A stretch of DNA of 64,000 nt. Source: Cellulophaga baltica. Lineage in GTDB: Bacteria > Bacteroidota > Bacteroidia > Flavobacteriales > Flavobacteriaceae. The notes under the pieces were generated by a model, which worked only from the letters and a program-made list of their open reading frames with translations, was not told the DNA's origin and made no database searches. Positions 54,311-63,064 of the stretch are shown here, one piece after another. Within the stretch, counting starts at the first letter, position 1. The number at the start of each line of letters is the position of its first letter. A program made the position numbers and the translations under genes. The DNA is taken from NCBI RefSeq assembly GCF_900102165.1, contig NZ_FNBD01000004.1, positions 186,001 to 250,000 of the forward strand. The letters run 5' to 3'.

Positions 54311-55150
54311 TATCACTTCGAGTGAATTATGAAGTAGCGATAGCGGATGAATAATTAGTATCGAGAAGTATTCGAGTAGTAGAAAGTTCTCGATACAATA
54401 TTCTGTCGAAAATCACTCGAACTGACATTTGAGTTATAAGTAAAGAGAGTGATTGTCATCAAGATTCTCAATCACATATCAGAATACCGCTGTCACTTCG
54501 AGTGAATTATGAAGTAGCGATAGCGGAGGCGTAATTAGTATCGAGAAGTATTCGAGTAGTAAAAGGTTCTCGATACAATTTTCTATCGAAAACCACTCGA
54601 ACTGATATTTGAGTTGTAAGTAAAGAGTACAAAGTACAAAGTAAAAAGAATACTAGTGATCAAGCCTTTACCAATCAGCACACCGCTGTCACTTCGAGTG
54701 AATTATGAAGTAGCGATAGTGGATGCGTAATTCGTATCGAGAAGTATTCGAGTAGTAAAAAGTTCTCGATACAATTTTCTATCGAAAACCACTCGAACTG
54801 ACATTTGAGTTATAAGTAACGAATACTAAGTGGAGAGTACAGAGAGTAGTAGTGCTAATGTTTCTCAATTACAAATCAGCACACCGCTGTCACTTCGAGT
54901 GAATTTTGCAGTAGCGGTAGCGGATGAATAATTAGTATCGAGAAGTATTTGAGTAGTAAAAGGTTCTCGATATAATTTTCTATCGAAAACCACTCGTACT
55001 GACATTTGAGTTCTGAAAAGATAGTACGAAGTTGTACGTAAAAAGAGTAGTAGTTAAAATGCCTCTCAATTACAAATCAACACACCGCTGTCACTTCGAG
55101 TGAATTATGAAGTAGCGATAGCGGATGAATAATTAGTATCGAGAAGTATT
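54311..55150. repeat. Tandem array of five palindromic extragenic repeats
   Basis: Five copies of a hairpin-forming element begin at about 54311, 54491, 54687, 54888 and 55089 (spacing 180-201 bp). Each is about 117 bp with imperfect ends TGTCACTTCGAGTG and CACTCGAACTGACA (inverted, one mismatch) and an internal pair GTATCGAGAA/TTCTCGATAC (for copy 1, 54358-54367 and 54387-54396). Linkers of about 65-85 bp are also repeated (for example TCAATTACAAATCA). The last copy is cut at 55150, next to the SDR gene. No ORF runs through it. Confidence 0.92.
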
Positions 55151-55189
55151 AATGCCCTAAAAAACGCATCATAGCATAGTAAAATTTAT

Positions 55190-56746
55190 ATGAATTTAAA
55201 CGCTGAAGACCCTTCTATTTCATCTCCAATTTCCTCAGAAGAAATAGATAAATGCATTGCCCTATTAGCGCAACTCGTAAAAAATACAGATCAAATTTTT
55301 GATATTCCCCTGGAACAAAGAACGGAGCTCCTTAAAGTAACCGGACAATTTTCTAGACCAAATAGAGACGAATTCTCCCGTCGGAAAAAGGATGCCAAAA
55401 AAGCAAACAAACGCAAGCAAGATAAGATGGACCGGGTGGCACGTAAAGATACCGGCATCCGTAATGCACGCGAAGCGCATATTTTTACCGCTCCAAAATT
55501 ATTACAAGCAGCAGATTTAGCTAACAAAGAACAGCAAGAATTAGAAATTGCTCGTAATTGCTATGTCTGCAAAACATCTTTTACCAAACTCCACCATTTT
55601 TACGATACCATGTGTACGGAGTGTGGCGATTTTAATTATGCCAAACGTTTCCAATCCGCCAATGTTAAAGGGCAAGTAGCGGTCATTACCGGCTCTCGTT
55701 TAAAAATAGGTTATCATATCACCTTAATGTTATTGCGTGGCGGAGCAACTGTTATTGCAACCACACGTTTTCCTGTAGATTCTGCCTTACGCTTTTCTAA
55801 AGAGGCCGATTTTATGGAATGGGGGCACCGCTTAAAAATACACGGATTAGATTTGCGTCATATTCCGAGTGTAGAAATCTTCTGCAATTTTATAGAACAG
55901 CAGTATGATCATTTAGATATTCTAATTAATAATGCCGCACAAACGGTACGCAGGCCTGCAGGGTTTTACCACCATTTAATGGCCAATGAAGAACAACCGA
56001 TAGCAACGCTACCTAAATTTGCACAAGAATTATTGCAAGATCATAATAGTTGTTTAGAAGAGTTAACGCAGCTTACCACCACAGCATCTCCTAACCAGAA
56101 TATGCCCGTTACTTGGCATGGCCCTGAACCAGGAATAGGCTTACGTGCTTCGGCGCAACTCTCGCAGATACCTTATAGTTTTGATAAGGCTTTAGTTGCT
56201 AAAGAAGTATTCCCGGAAGGGGAATTAGATGCTGATTTGCAGCAGGTAGATTTACGAAATACCAACAGCTGGCGTCTGAAATTGGGTGAAATAGAAACTA
56301 CAGAAATGATAGAAGTACAGCTGGTAAATGCTGTAGCGCCTTTTGTTTTGTGTAACCGTTTGGCAGAGGTAATGAAAAAGAACCCTACAGGGCAGAAACA
56401 TATTATAAATGTTACGGCAATGGAAGGCAAATTCCACCGTGCTTTTAAAGAATCGCGACACCCACATACCAATATGGCCAAAGCGGCTTTAAATATGTTA
56501 ACCCATACTGCGGCAGGCGATTTAGCCAAGCAAGGTATTTTTATGAATGCGGTAGATACGGGTTGGGTGACGGATGAAGATCCTGCTGCTTTGGCAAAAA
56601 AGAAGCAAGAAGAGCAAGATTTTCAACCACCATTAGATATTGTTGATGGCGCTGCACGGGTTATGGATCCTTTATTTGATGGGATTAATACCGGAAAGCA
56701 TTGGGCAGGTAAATTCTTAAAAGATTATTTCCCTATAGATTGGTAG
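55190..56746 (+). CDS. SDR-like protein with N-terminal Cys-rich insert, lacking the catalytic Tyr
   Basis: 518 residues. Residues 1-115 form a charged helical region. [22 protein letters not shown] (about 123-144) supplies two CxxC pairs, a likely zinc ribbon. A short-chain dehydrogenase domain follows (about 162-518) with the NAD loop [14 protein letters not shown] and [12 protein letters not shown]. The YxxxK active site reads T-N-M-A-K ([14 protein letters not shown]), and the preceding Ser position is in INVTAMEG, so the usual Tyr is missing. It starts 40 bp after the repeat array. Fold sure; catalytic activity doubtful. Confidence 0.8.
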   Translation: MNLNAEDPSISSPISSEEIDKCIALLAQLVKNTDQIFDIPLEQRTELLKVTGQFSRPNRDEFSRRKKDAKKANKRKQDKMDRVARKDTGIRNAREAHIFTAPKLLQAADLANKEQQELEIARNCYVCKTSFTKLHHFYDTMCTECGDFNYAKRFQSANVKGQVAVITGSRLKIGYHITLMLLRGGATVIATTRFPVDSALRFSKEADFMEWGHRLKIHGLDLRHIPSVEIFCNFIEQQYDHLDILINNAAQTVRRPAGFYHHLMANEEQPIATLPKFAQELLQDHNSCLEELTQLTTTASPNQNMPVTWHGPEPGIGLRASAQLSQIPYSFDKALVAKEVFPEGELDADLQQVDLRNTNSWRLKLGEIETTEMIEVQLVNAVAPFVLCNRLAEVMKKNPTGQKHIINVTAMEGKFHRAFKESRHPHTNMAKAALNMLTHTAAGDLAKQGIFMNAVDTGWVTDEDPAALAKKKQEEQDFQPPLDIVDGAARVMDPLFDGINTGKHWAGKFLKDYFPIDW

Positions 56747-56817
56747 GAGGTAAGCTTTCTTAGGAGTAAATAAAATACATTTGTTCAACATACAAAGCTC
56801 TTCAACTTTTTTTAGTA

Positions 56818-56979
56818 TTAGTTAAACAAGCTACCTTGGGTTTCGGGCATTACTAGCCATAGCGTCAATCTATGATAGCTACAAGTTAGACCATGACGTA
56901 CCATCTTACCAATAGTTCCTTCTTCTACAAAAGAAGCATTCCTATGCGTTTTTCTCCTTGCTTTTAGGAAGATGCGCAT
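56818..56979 (-). CDS. Possible small ORF (53 aa) at the island edge
   Basis: ATG 56979 to TAA 56818-56820. Very basic start (MRIFLKARRKTHRN), then GTIGKMVRHGLTC and LTLWLVMPETQG. It may be a gene remnant or a non-coding sequence that happens to be open. I cannot name it. Confidence 0.25.
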   Translation of the reverse strand: MRIFLKARRKTHRNASFVEEGTIGKMVRHGLTCSYHRLTLWLVMPETQGSLFN

Positions 56980-57014
56980 TGAGTTTCTTTATGCACTTAA
57001 GTGCCTCATTGTTT

Positions 57015-57225
57015 TTTTTTACTATTATTTTCCTTTTCTGCGGAATCCCGCAAGGTTTTGAATAGGATTATGTTTTATATTAGCAATGTAATAATTCCCC
57101 CACAAATTTTTATGTAGTTCACTGTATATCTTATTTAGATAATGGGATTGCTATGTTTAAAAAGTAGCATATAAATGGAGTAATCGTATACCAAAGGTTT
57201 TTAAACGAATATTAATCAAATCAGT
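57015..57225. repeat. Diverged direct repeat, left copy (about 210 bp)
   Basis: Aligns with 61552-61767 in the same orientation. Shared pieces in order: TTACTATT, AAGGTTTTrAATAGsATTATkTT, TATATTAG, ATTCC, CACAA, TTATTTAG, GTTTAAAA, ATTAATC. The two copies flank the three-gene operon. Confidence 0.65.
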
Positions 57226-57259
57226 AAACTTAAAGTTCGCAAAAACATTAAAAGTCCAA

Positions 57260-57538
57260 ATGATAAGCATTTTTAAAAATAATCAAAATTTAACTACTTT
57301 TAATTTTTAAACTTCATTTTTAAAGGAGGTTGCTCTTTATATAAGAGAAAATCAAAATGTTGATTTTAAACTAGTTGAACATGGAGATGATTTAGTATTT
57401 GAGTCAAATTATAGAATTGACCCAATTACAATTCCTCTATTATTAAGCTTAATTGAGCAACTAAGTAAATTTTACAAAAAACCAATAGAGCTTTCATTAT
57501 ATAATAATCAGGCGACTAAGGACGTCTTAAAGTTTTTA
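57260..57538 (+). other. In-frame coding-like sequence upstream of the GHKL gene, with internal TAA
   Basis: The frame of the next gene runs open upstream from 57539 back to 57311, is stopped by TAA 57308-57310, and before that runs to an ATG at 57260. The 76 codons from 57311 look like real protein: DDLVFESNYRIDPITIPLLL and YKKPIELSLYNNQATKDVLK are a STAS-like pattern that normally precedes this kind of ATPase. AAAGGAGG at 57322-57329 is a rare Shine-Dalgarno-like match, but no ATG/GTG/TTG in the right frame follows closely. Confidence 0.55.
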
Positions 57539-58480
57539 ATGAGTAGCGATTTCTTCAATATATCAGGTGATAACGCAAACCCATATTTTCCACACGGAAG
57601 AAATATATTACAATTCGACAAAAGATATTTGGGTGATTTCAGCAAGAAGGAAATAAGACCAGAACATAGAGTTAGGTGCTATTCCTTAAACGATAATAAT
57701 CTATTTAAAAAGCTTGAAGAATATGAGAGTGAGGATGAAAAAAGAGACTATCTTATTTCTGAATACACTTATATCGTAAGGGAACATTTCCAAGAATTAT
57801 TATTTGACAATATAAATACATCTTTAAAATCTGATTTTTATATTGAAATACTTTCCGAATTAATCACTAATGGTGTCTTACACTCAAAATCAAACACCTT
57901 TGCCTTAATGTTTGTTAATAAATTTTCTACGAAGTTTTCAATTTCAGACAATGGAATTGGTTTTGAAGAATCTTTAAATTCCAAAGAAGAAAGTTTTATT
58001 TATAAACCACTAGAATTAAAAAACAAACTTGATTCTTTTAAAATTTTAAATGTCAATGATAAACTTTTAAATAATTTAAATTACATCATGGAAACATTAT
58101 TTTTTTCTTCTTTAAAGGATCGAAGAGGTTTATTTGACCTAATGACTTCTGTTGTTTTAAATTCTAATGGATACTTTAGATTACATTCAAATAATGCTCA
58201 AATTATTATTTCTAATCGAATGAGAGATGAGCTAAATGAACTAAACATCCTTAGAAATAACTTGTTCAATTTATATAAAAAAATTGCAATAAATAAAATA
58301 GAGGATACTAGGTATAATGAGGAAATGATTTCTATTAAAAATGATATTCTAAATTTCTTTGTGAAGTTTTATCATAATTTATGTAATAAATACAACAACG
58401 ATTTCAAATATTCTTCAATTAGATTTTATAATGTAAGATTTAAAGGAGTTCATATTGAAGTAGAAATACCAACTGCTTAA
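57539..58480 (+). CDS. GHKL-type ATPase (HATPase_c), gene 1 of an unrecognised three-gene operon
   Basis: 313 residues from the first in-frame ATG; the natural protein may begin up to 93 codons earlier (see the adjacent entry). The N box is E107-x-x-x-N111 in ILSELITNGVLHS, and the G1 box is D137-N-G-I-G141 in ISDNGIGFEES. Together these define a Bergerat-fold ATP site like those of anti-sigma kinases, histidine kinases and MutL. There is no phospho-acceptor His domain or membrane segment. A C-terminal helical region (about 230-313) is unassigned. It ends 2 nt before gene 2. Visibly more AT-rich than flanking core genes. Confidence 0.75.
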   Translation: MSSDFFNISGDNANPYFPHGRNILQFDKRYLGDFSKKEIRPEHRVRCYSLNDNNLFKKLEEYESEDEKRDYLISEYTYIVREHFQELLFDNINTSLKSDFYIEILSELITNGVLHSKSNTFALMFVNKFSTKFSISDNGIGFEESLNSKEESFIYKPLELKNKLDSFKILNVNDKLLNNLNYIMETLFFSSLKDRRGLFDLMTSVVLNSNGYFRLHSNNAQIIISNRMRDELNELNILRNNLFNLYKKIAINKIEDTRYNEEMISIKNDILNFFVKFYHNLCNKYNNDFKYSSIRFYNVRFKGVHIEVEIPTA

Positions 58481-58482
58481 TT

Positions 58483-59502
58483 ATGATAGTATCCCTAATA
58501 GAAACTCTGGAATATAGCTACATCAATCTACATGCAGAAGAAGTGATTTCATCTAATTATTTAAATGATGATAATCAAGGTATTTACATTTCAAGTTTAC
58601 AATTTGAGACGGTAAATAGACTTTTTAACTTCTTAAAAGATTCATCTGTTCAATCCAATAATATAGTTCTTGATTTTAAAAACATTCAAAATGTTCAATC
58701 AAATATAATTGATAAAATAATTGAAATTAGAGACTTAGGAAATAAGTTAATTTTAATAAATATATCAGAAAAAATAATTAAACCTTTATCGTTAAAAACG
58801 ATTGAAAATCCAAATAACATAGTTAATGTTAAAGGCGACTATGATATATTTTATTTTTTCTCTGAACAAGAATCTGATTTATACAAAATAAATATAGAAA
58901 GCGGAAATATTTTTTACTATGAGTTTAAAAAAAGATTAATAAAATATATTGACGAATACAGGAAACCACATGCTTCCTCGTTTGTTTACCTCCATTCATT
59001 TATTGATTTAAAAAAATTCATCAGTTTTGAAACTCCATTTATATATTATGCGCTATATAGACTCGCAGTAAAAATTAGAGACAAATGGGAGAAGAATTTA
59101 AAAGATGAACCAATTTTAGTTGGTCAAAGTCTTACAAGTACATTTATCGTTTCTGTTTTATCAAAATTATTAAAACTAGACATTCTAGTTTTCGATAAAA
59201 TAGGACCAATAAATAAGCTTTATAATAAATTGGAAAAACATAATTATGAAAACAAAAAGTATATTGTTGTTTCTGATTTAGTCTGTCTCGGAACTGAGGT
59301 TAAAATCACTAAAAACTTAATTGAATTTTCTGGTGGTAAATATTTAGGAAATGTATCTCTAGCTAAAATAGAGACACTTACAAGGGACGATTTAAATCTA
59401 GGCTCAATAGATAGAACTATTTCAATTTTTTCTATTACTGAAAAAAATAATGTTGAGCTAAATTATTACATATATACAAACTTAAAAAAGCTTAATGGAT
59501 AG
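58483..59502 (+). CDS. STAS-like plus phosphoribosyltransferase-like protein, gene 2 of the operon
   Basis: 339 residues. Residues about 33-105 look STAS-like (NNIVLDFKNIQNVQSNIIDKI, then GNKLILINISEKI), the fold of anti-anti-sigma factors that pair with GHKL kinases. Residues about 150-300 look like a type I PRTase: SFVYLHSFIDLKKF (170), ILVGQSLTSTFIVSVL (211) and the PRPP-loop position YIVVSDLVCLGTEVKI (260-274). The PRPP loop keeps one Asp and the Gly-Thr, but its first acidic residue is Ser and the usual Thr before Gly is Leu, so it may bind but not turn over. Overlaps gene 3 by 8 nt. Confidence 0.65.
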   Translation: MIVSLIETLEYSYINLHAEEVISSNYLNDDNQGIYISSLQFETVNRLFNFLKDSSVQSNNIVLDFKNIQNVQSNIIDKIIEIRDLGNKLILINISEKIIKPLSLKTIENPNNIVNVKGDYDIFYFFSEQESDLYKINIESGNIFYYEFKKRLIKYIDEYRKPHASSFVYLHSFIDLKKFISFETPFIYYALYRLAVKIRDKWEKNLKDEPILVGQSLTSTFIVSVLSKLLKLDILVFDKIGPINKLYNKLEKHNYENKKYIVVSDLVCLGTEVKITKNLIEFSGGKYLGNVSLAKIETLTRDDLNLGSIDRTISIFSITEKNNVELNYYIYTNLKKLNG

Positions 59503-61318
59503 TATAATTCTACATATTTCCGATTTTCACGTATCTCTTGATAAAAAACTTAAAGATGAACGTGTTAATTCTGATTCCTTTTTAAGAGCTTCCAAAGAGG
59601 GACTTTCTTCACAATATATTGATAAATTTATTCAAAAGGTGAAGCAAGAATTCAACTCTAAAAATATATACTTATTAGTAACTGGAGATATAACAGATTG
59701 TGGAGCTGAACTTGAATTTAATTATGCAAAAACATATTTAGAAAATATAATCACAGAATTGAACATTAAAAAAGAATGTGTTCTCTTAATTCCAGGCGAT
59801 CATGATATCCACAGAAGAGATATAGAAGATTTTATTTACTCTAAAGAAGATTACACAAAAGAAGAAATAAATAAAGCAAAGTTTAAGAACTTTTCAGCAT
59901 TTTATGAAGGAATATTAGGTAAGAAATTCACCCCAAACGAAGTCATTTTCGATACTTTGAAAATTGAAAATAGTTTTTTGTTATTAGGTGTAAATTCTTC
60001 TTACTACGTAGATTTGGAAAACACAGAAGGGAAAATTGATGTTGAGAAATTTAAACTCGAGTTAAATAAAAAAACGAAAGATTCCGAATTAAAAAATGTG
60101 ATTTGCTGTCATCATAACATTGCTTCTCTTTATGAAGATAAAAATTCCGGTCAATGGAATAAAACAAATAGATTAGCATTCATAACAGCCTTAGAATCAA
60201 AAGATATTAAGTTTATTTTTTCTGGAAACGAACATACTAGTGGTTGTAAAAAAATAACAGGAGATTCTATTACGATATCAGATTCAGGAGCATTATCTTC
60301 TAAAAAAGACGATTGTGCTTTTAAAATATATGAATTAGAAAATAATGATTCTGACGATATTATTCTAATCAATCATATATATGGATTACAAAAAGTTGGA
60401 AACAATGATGACCTATATTATTGGGAAAAAAGAACTAACTCTGATGCAAAACAACCTAAAAAGTTTGAAATATCTATAGCTAAGCCTCCTGTTTTAGAAG
60501 ATGAAATAACTGAATTGGTTGAATCTCTTCCAACAGAAGATTCAGCAGTAGAAAGTTTAAACATTTTAGAAATTAAAAATTCAAATTCAGATGTATACTA
60601 TAATTCTGAATTTACTGATGTATTATATGATAAAGTAAAAGAATTAAATCTCTTCCATTCTGGTCATTTTCATTGGAGCGAAACTTCAAGAGCACATAAT
60701 TGGATTGATACTTCAAAACTTATTGAAAACAAAGATAATCTTAGCCTTGCTAAAAACGCAATTATTGATGTCATAGAAAAAAAGAACTTTAGCGATCAAA
60801 TTGATTTAATAATTGGATTAGGATATGAAGGAAATATAATATCCTCAAAAGCAGCTATAAAATTTAATAAGGATTATGCTTTTTTACCTTATTCATATAG
60901 GCATGATGAGCATCATAAATATGAAAATGAACTAAACTTTGATAACAAAAGCAAAGATTATAAAAATGTATTAATTATTACAGATGTTGTAAATGATGGT
61001 AGAACTATTAGAAAATTAATTAGGAAAAGACAGGATAATTTTTTTAAAAATGTAGACAAAGTATATGTAGTTTCTTTATTTTATACTGGAGAATCTATAT
61101 TAAACAATGATATATTAAACTATGATTTCATAAAAACAATACCTGATTATGATATTGAAAAAGATGAAGAGGTTAATAATATTGAATTCTATACTGTAAA
61201 AAGTTTAAAAGTAGAGAAATGTCCTTATGGTGATGACTTCAGAGAAACCTGTTTAATTGTTAAAGATAAATTGGGATGCGTCAATTTGTTCTATGATGAA
61301 TCAAAATACATAAAATAA
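59495..61318 (+). CDS. Metallophosphoesterase fused to an orotate-PRTase-like domain, gene 3 of the operon
   Basis: 607 residues. The calcineurin-like part (1-260) has metal motifs D10-x-H12 (HISDFHVS), GD 64-65 (LVTGDITD), GDHD 101-104 (in place of GNHD), the His pair CCHHN (about 204) and GNEHTSG (about 243, in place of GHxH). The C-terminal part (about 365-560) follows the orotate PRTase order: LFHSGHFHWSETSRAH, then LIIGLGYEGNIISSKAA, then the PRPP loop VLIITDVVNDGRTIRKL (491-507), with Thr-Asp where two acids are usual. A nucleotide-like substrate made or bound by one half and cleaved by the other is an attractive inference. Confidence 0.75.
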   Translation: MDSIILHISDFHVSLDKKLKDERVNSDSFLRASKEGLSSQYIDKFIQKVKQEFNSKNIYLLVTGDITDCGAELEFNYAKTYLENIITELNIKKECVLLIPGDHDIHRRDIEDFIYSKEDYTKEEINKAKFKNFSAFYEGILGKKFTPNEVIFDTLKIENSFLLLGVNSSYYVDLENTEGKIDVEKFKLELNKKTKDSELKNVICCHHNIASLYEDKNSGQWNKTNRLAFITALESKDIKFIFSGNEHTSGCKKITGDSITISDSGALSSKKDDCAFKIYELENNDSDDIILINHIYGLQKVGNNDDLYYWEKRTNSDAKQPKKFEISIAKPPVLEDEITELVESLPTEDSAVESLNILEIKNSNSDVYYNSEFTDVLYDKVKELNLFHSGHFHWSETSRAHNWIDTSKLIENKDNLSLAKNAIIDVIEKKNFSDQIDLIIGLGYEGNIISSKAAIKFNKDYAFLPYSYRHDEHHKYENELNFDNKSKDYKNVLIITDVVNDGRTIRKLIRKRQDNFFKNVDKVYVVSLFYTGESILNNDILNYDFIKTIPDYDIEKDEEVNNIEFYTVKSLKVEKCPYGDDFRETCLIVKDKLGCVNLFYDESKYIK

Positions 61319-61551
61319 TCTTAAACGTAACCAATTAAAAAAAAAAATTCTTCTTTAATTTGAACAATACTATTCTAAGATCTTAAACTCTAAAGCAGAT
61401 TCATTGGGCTTTTTTTATTCGATTTATCCTCTATTTATTCAGGCAATATACAAACGTAAGTTTCATCATAGGGTCTGCCAGATTTTGAAATAGCAAAGGA
61501 CAGATTTTAAGAAGAACTAAAACAAAAAAAACAAACCAGTATTTCCTTAAT
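61319..61551. other. AT-rich non-coding sequence after the operon
   Basis: No ORF, clear terminator or RNA gene is seen. An A12 run lies near 61338. Confidence 0.4.
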
Positions 61552-61767
61552 GGGTTACTATTTTTCACTTCCCCTGTTTTTCCTAAGGTTTTAAATAGCA
61601 TTATTTTCTATATTAGTGCTGTGATATTCCACAATAAATTTTAGTGTTGTAAACCATATGCTTTATTTAGGTGCTAGGAATAGCCACGTTTAAAAGCAAT
61701 AGAAAAATTGAGTAACTGAATATATACGGCCTCAATAGAATTATTAATCGAAAAAGCAAACACACGA
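61552..61767. repeat. Diverged direct repeat, right copy (about 215 bp)
   Basis: Partner of 57015-57225, same orientation and same order of shared blocks. It ends just before the inverted-repeat arm at 61779. Confidence 0.65.
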
Positions 61768-61778
61768 TTATCTGTACG

Positions 61779-61788
61779 TTGTGCTTAA
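61779..61788. repeat. Left arm of short inverted repeat around the exported hydrolase gene
   Basis: GTTGTGCTTA, 32 nt before the ATG at 61821. Its reverse complement recurs with one mismatch at 62812-62821 (TAAGCACAAG). Confidence 0.5.
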
Positions 61789-61820
61789 CTCTGAGCCTAG
61801 TAACCAAAAAGAAAGAAAAA

Positions 61821-62807
61821 ATGAAAATTGGAATCAAATCAATACTTATATTTCTGTTAGTATTTTCGTTTTCAAAAACCAATGGACAAAATATCATAGA
61901 AGAATATCAAAAGGCGCAAAATGACAGCATAAGAATAGGAAAATTGGATAGTGATTTTCTAAAGTATATTGAAACAGGATATACACTTGCGAAACCCGAG
62001 AATGAAAAGAATATTTCAGGAGTAATTATTTTTTTGGAAGACTCGGGTTTTGAAAATAAAAATATTAGCGCAAAACAAATGTATTCTCAAGCGAATAAAG
62101 CTGGGTTTGCTGTTTTATCTGTTTCAACAGAAATTCCATTAGACTTCTTTTTTTCCAACAACTCCATTATCGATGCACACAAAACAATCAAAAATGCATT
62201 TGAAAAAAACTATTTGCCAAATAAAAATGTATTTATAATTGGAGTGGGTTTATCGGGGCACCGAGCATTAAAGTACGTGGAATACATTAAAAAAACTCAA
62301 CCCAAGTTTTCATTAAACATTTCCGGACTAATTATTTGTGATGCACCTTTAGATTGGGTAAGACAATATAATGAAGGCAAAAGAGACAGAAGAATAAATT
62401 TTGAAGAAGGAGCTGTATGGGAAGGTACTTTCTCTAATTATGTTCTAGAGAAGCATCTAAACGGTACACCAAAATCAAATCTTGAAAGCTATCTTGATTT
62501 TTCGACTTACAGTTATTCAGACGAAACAGATAGGCACATTCAATATTTTCAGGAATTTCCAATCCGAGCTTATATGGAAATTGCCATAGAATATTGGTTA
62601 GAAAAGAAAAGAAAAACTACCATAGACAATAATGCTCCAGATATGGTTGGACTTATTGCTCAAATGAAACTAGCTAAAAATGAAAATGCAGAATTAAAAA
62701 TAATTTATCCGCAAGACAGCAAAACGGAGAAAAAAAATACCGCTGCAACTTGGATTTCGGTAGATAAAGACGAACTAATGGAATGGATAACGATACAATG
62801 CGAATAA
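61821..62807 (+). CDS. Exported alpha/beta-hydrolase-like protein
   Basis: 328 residues from ATG 61821, which opens a clear signal peptide (MKIGIKSILIFLLVFSFSKTNGQ); the earlier in-frame ATG at 61779 would bury it. The nucleophile-elbow pattern G-L-S-G-H in VFIIGVGLSGHRALKYVE (about residue 145) fits GxSxG. The strand before it (VIIFLEDSGF) and LIICDAPLDW fit the fold. The C-terminal acid/His pair is not obvious. It lies alone between short inverted repeats and may be a cargo gene. Confidence 0.6.
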   Translation: MKIGIKSILIFLLVFSFSKTNGQNIIEEYQKAQNDSIRIGKLDSDFLKYIETGYTLAKPENEKNISGVIIFLEDSGFENKNISAKQMYSQANKAGFAVLSVSTEIPLDFFFSNNSIIDAHKTIKNAFEKNYLPNKNVFIIGVGLSGHRALKYVEYIKKTQPKFSLNISGLIICDAPLDWVRQYNEGKRDRRINFEEGAVWEGTFSNYVLEKHLNGTPKSNLESYLDFSTYSYSDETDRHIQYFQEFPIRAYMEIAIEYWLEKKRKTTIDNNAPDMVGLIAQMKLAKNENAELKIIYPQDSKTEKKNTAATWISVDKDELMEWITIQCE

Positions 62808-62811
62808 GAAA

Positions 62812-62821
62812 TAAGCACAAG
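62812..62821. repeat. Right arm of short inverted repeat
   Basis: TAAGCACAAG, 4 nt after the TAA. See the left arm at 61779-61788. Confidence 0.5.
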
Positions 62822-63064
62822 CCAGCCTAATCGTAATGTTGACTTTTGGGCAAAACCGTAAGGTCTGTGCATAGTAACAAAGTCCGCTAAATATAAAATT
62901 TGGCGTTTATGATAGAAAAGGTAAAATCAAAATATTTATATTTGACTAAGTATAAATTCGAAATGTATCGCTAATTACCTGCCCTACTATTTCTTATATT
63001 TAACGCTAGCTGCAACAGTAAAACTGCATCCTAAAATAGGTGGACTAAAAAGAGCTTTTAATTC

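Noticed and set aside
54311-55150. Regularly spaced repeats as a CRISPR array
   Set aside because: Units are about 117 bp palindromes with repeated (not unique) linkers and no cas genes; spacing is far larger than a CRISPR.
61319-61551. Terminator or small ORF after the island operon
   Set aside because: No stable hairpin with a T run and no frame of useful length was found.
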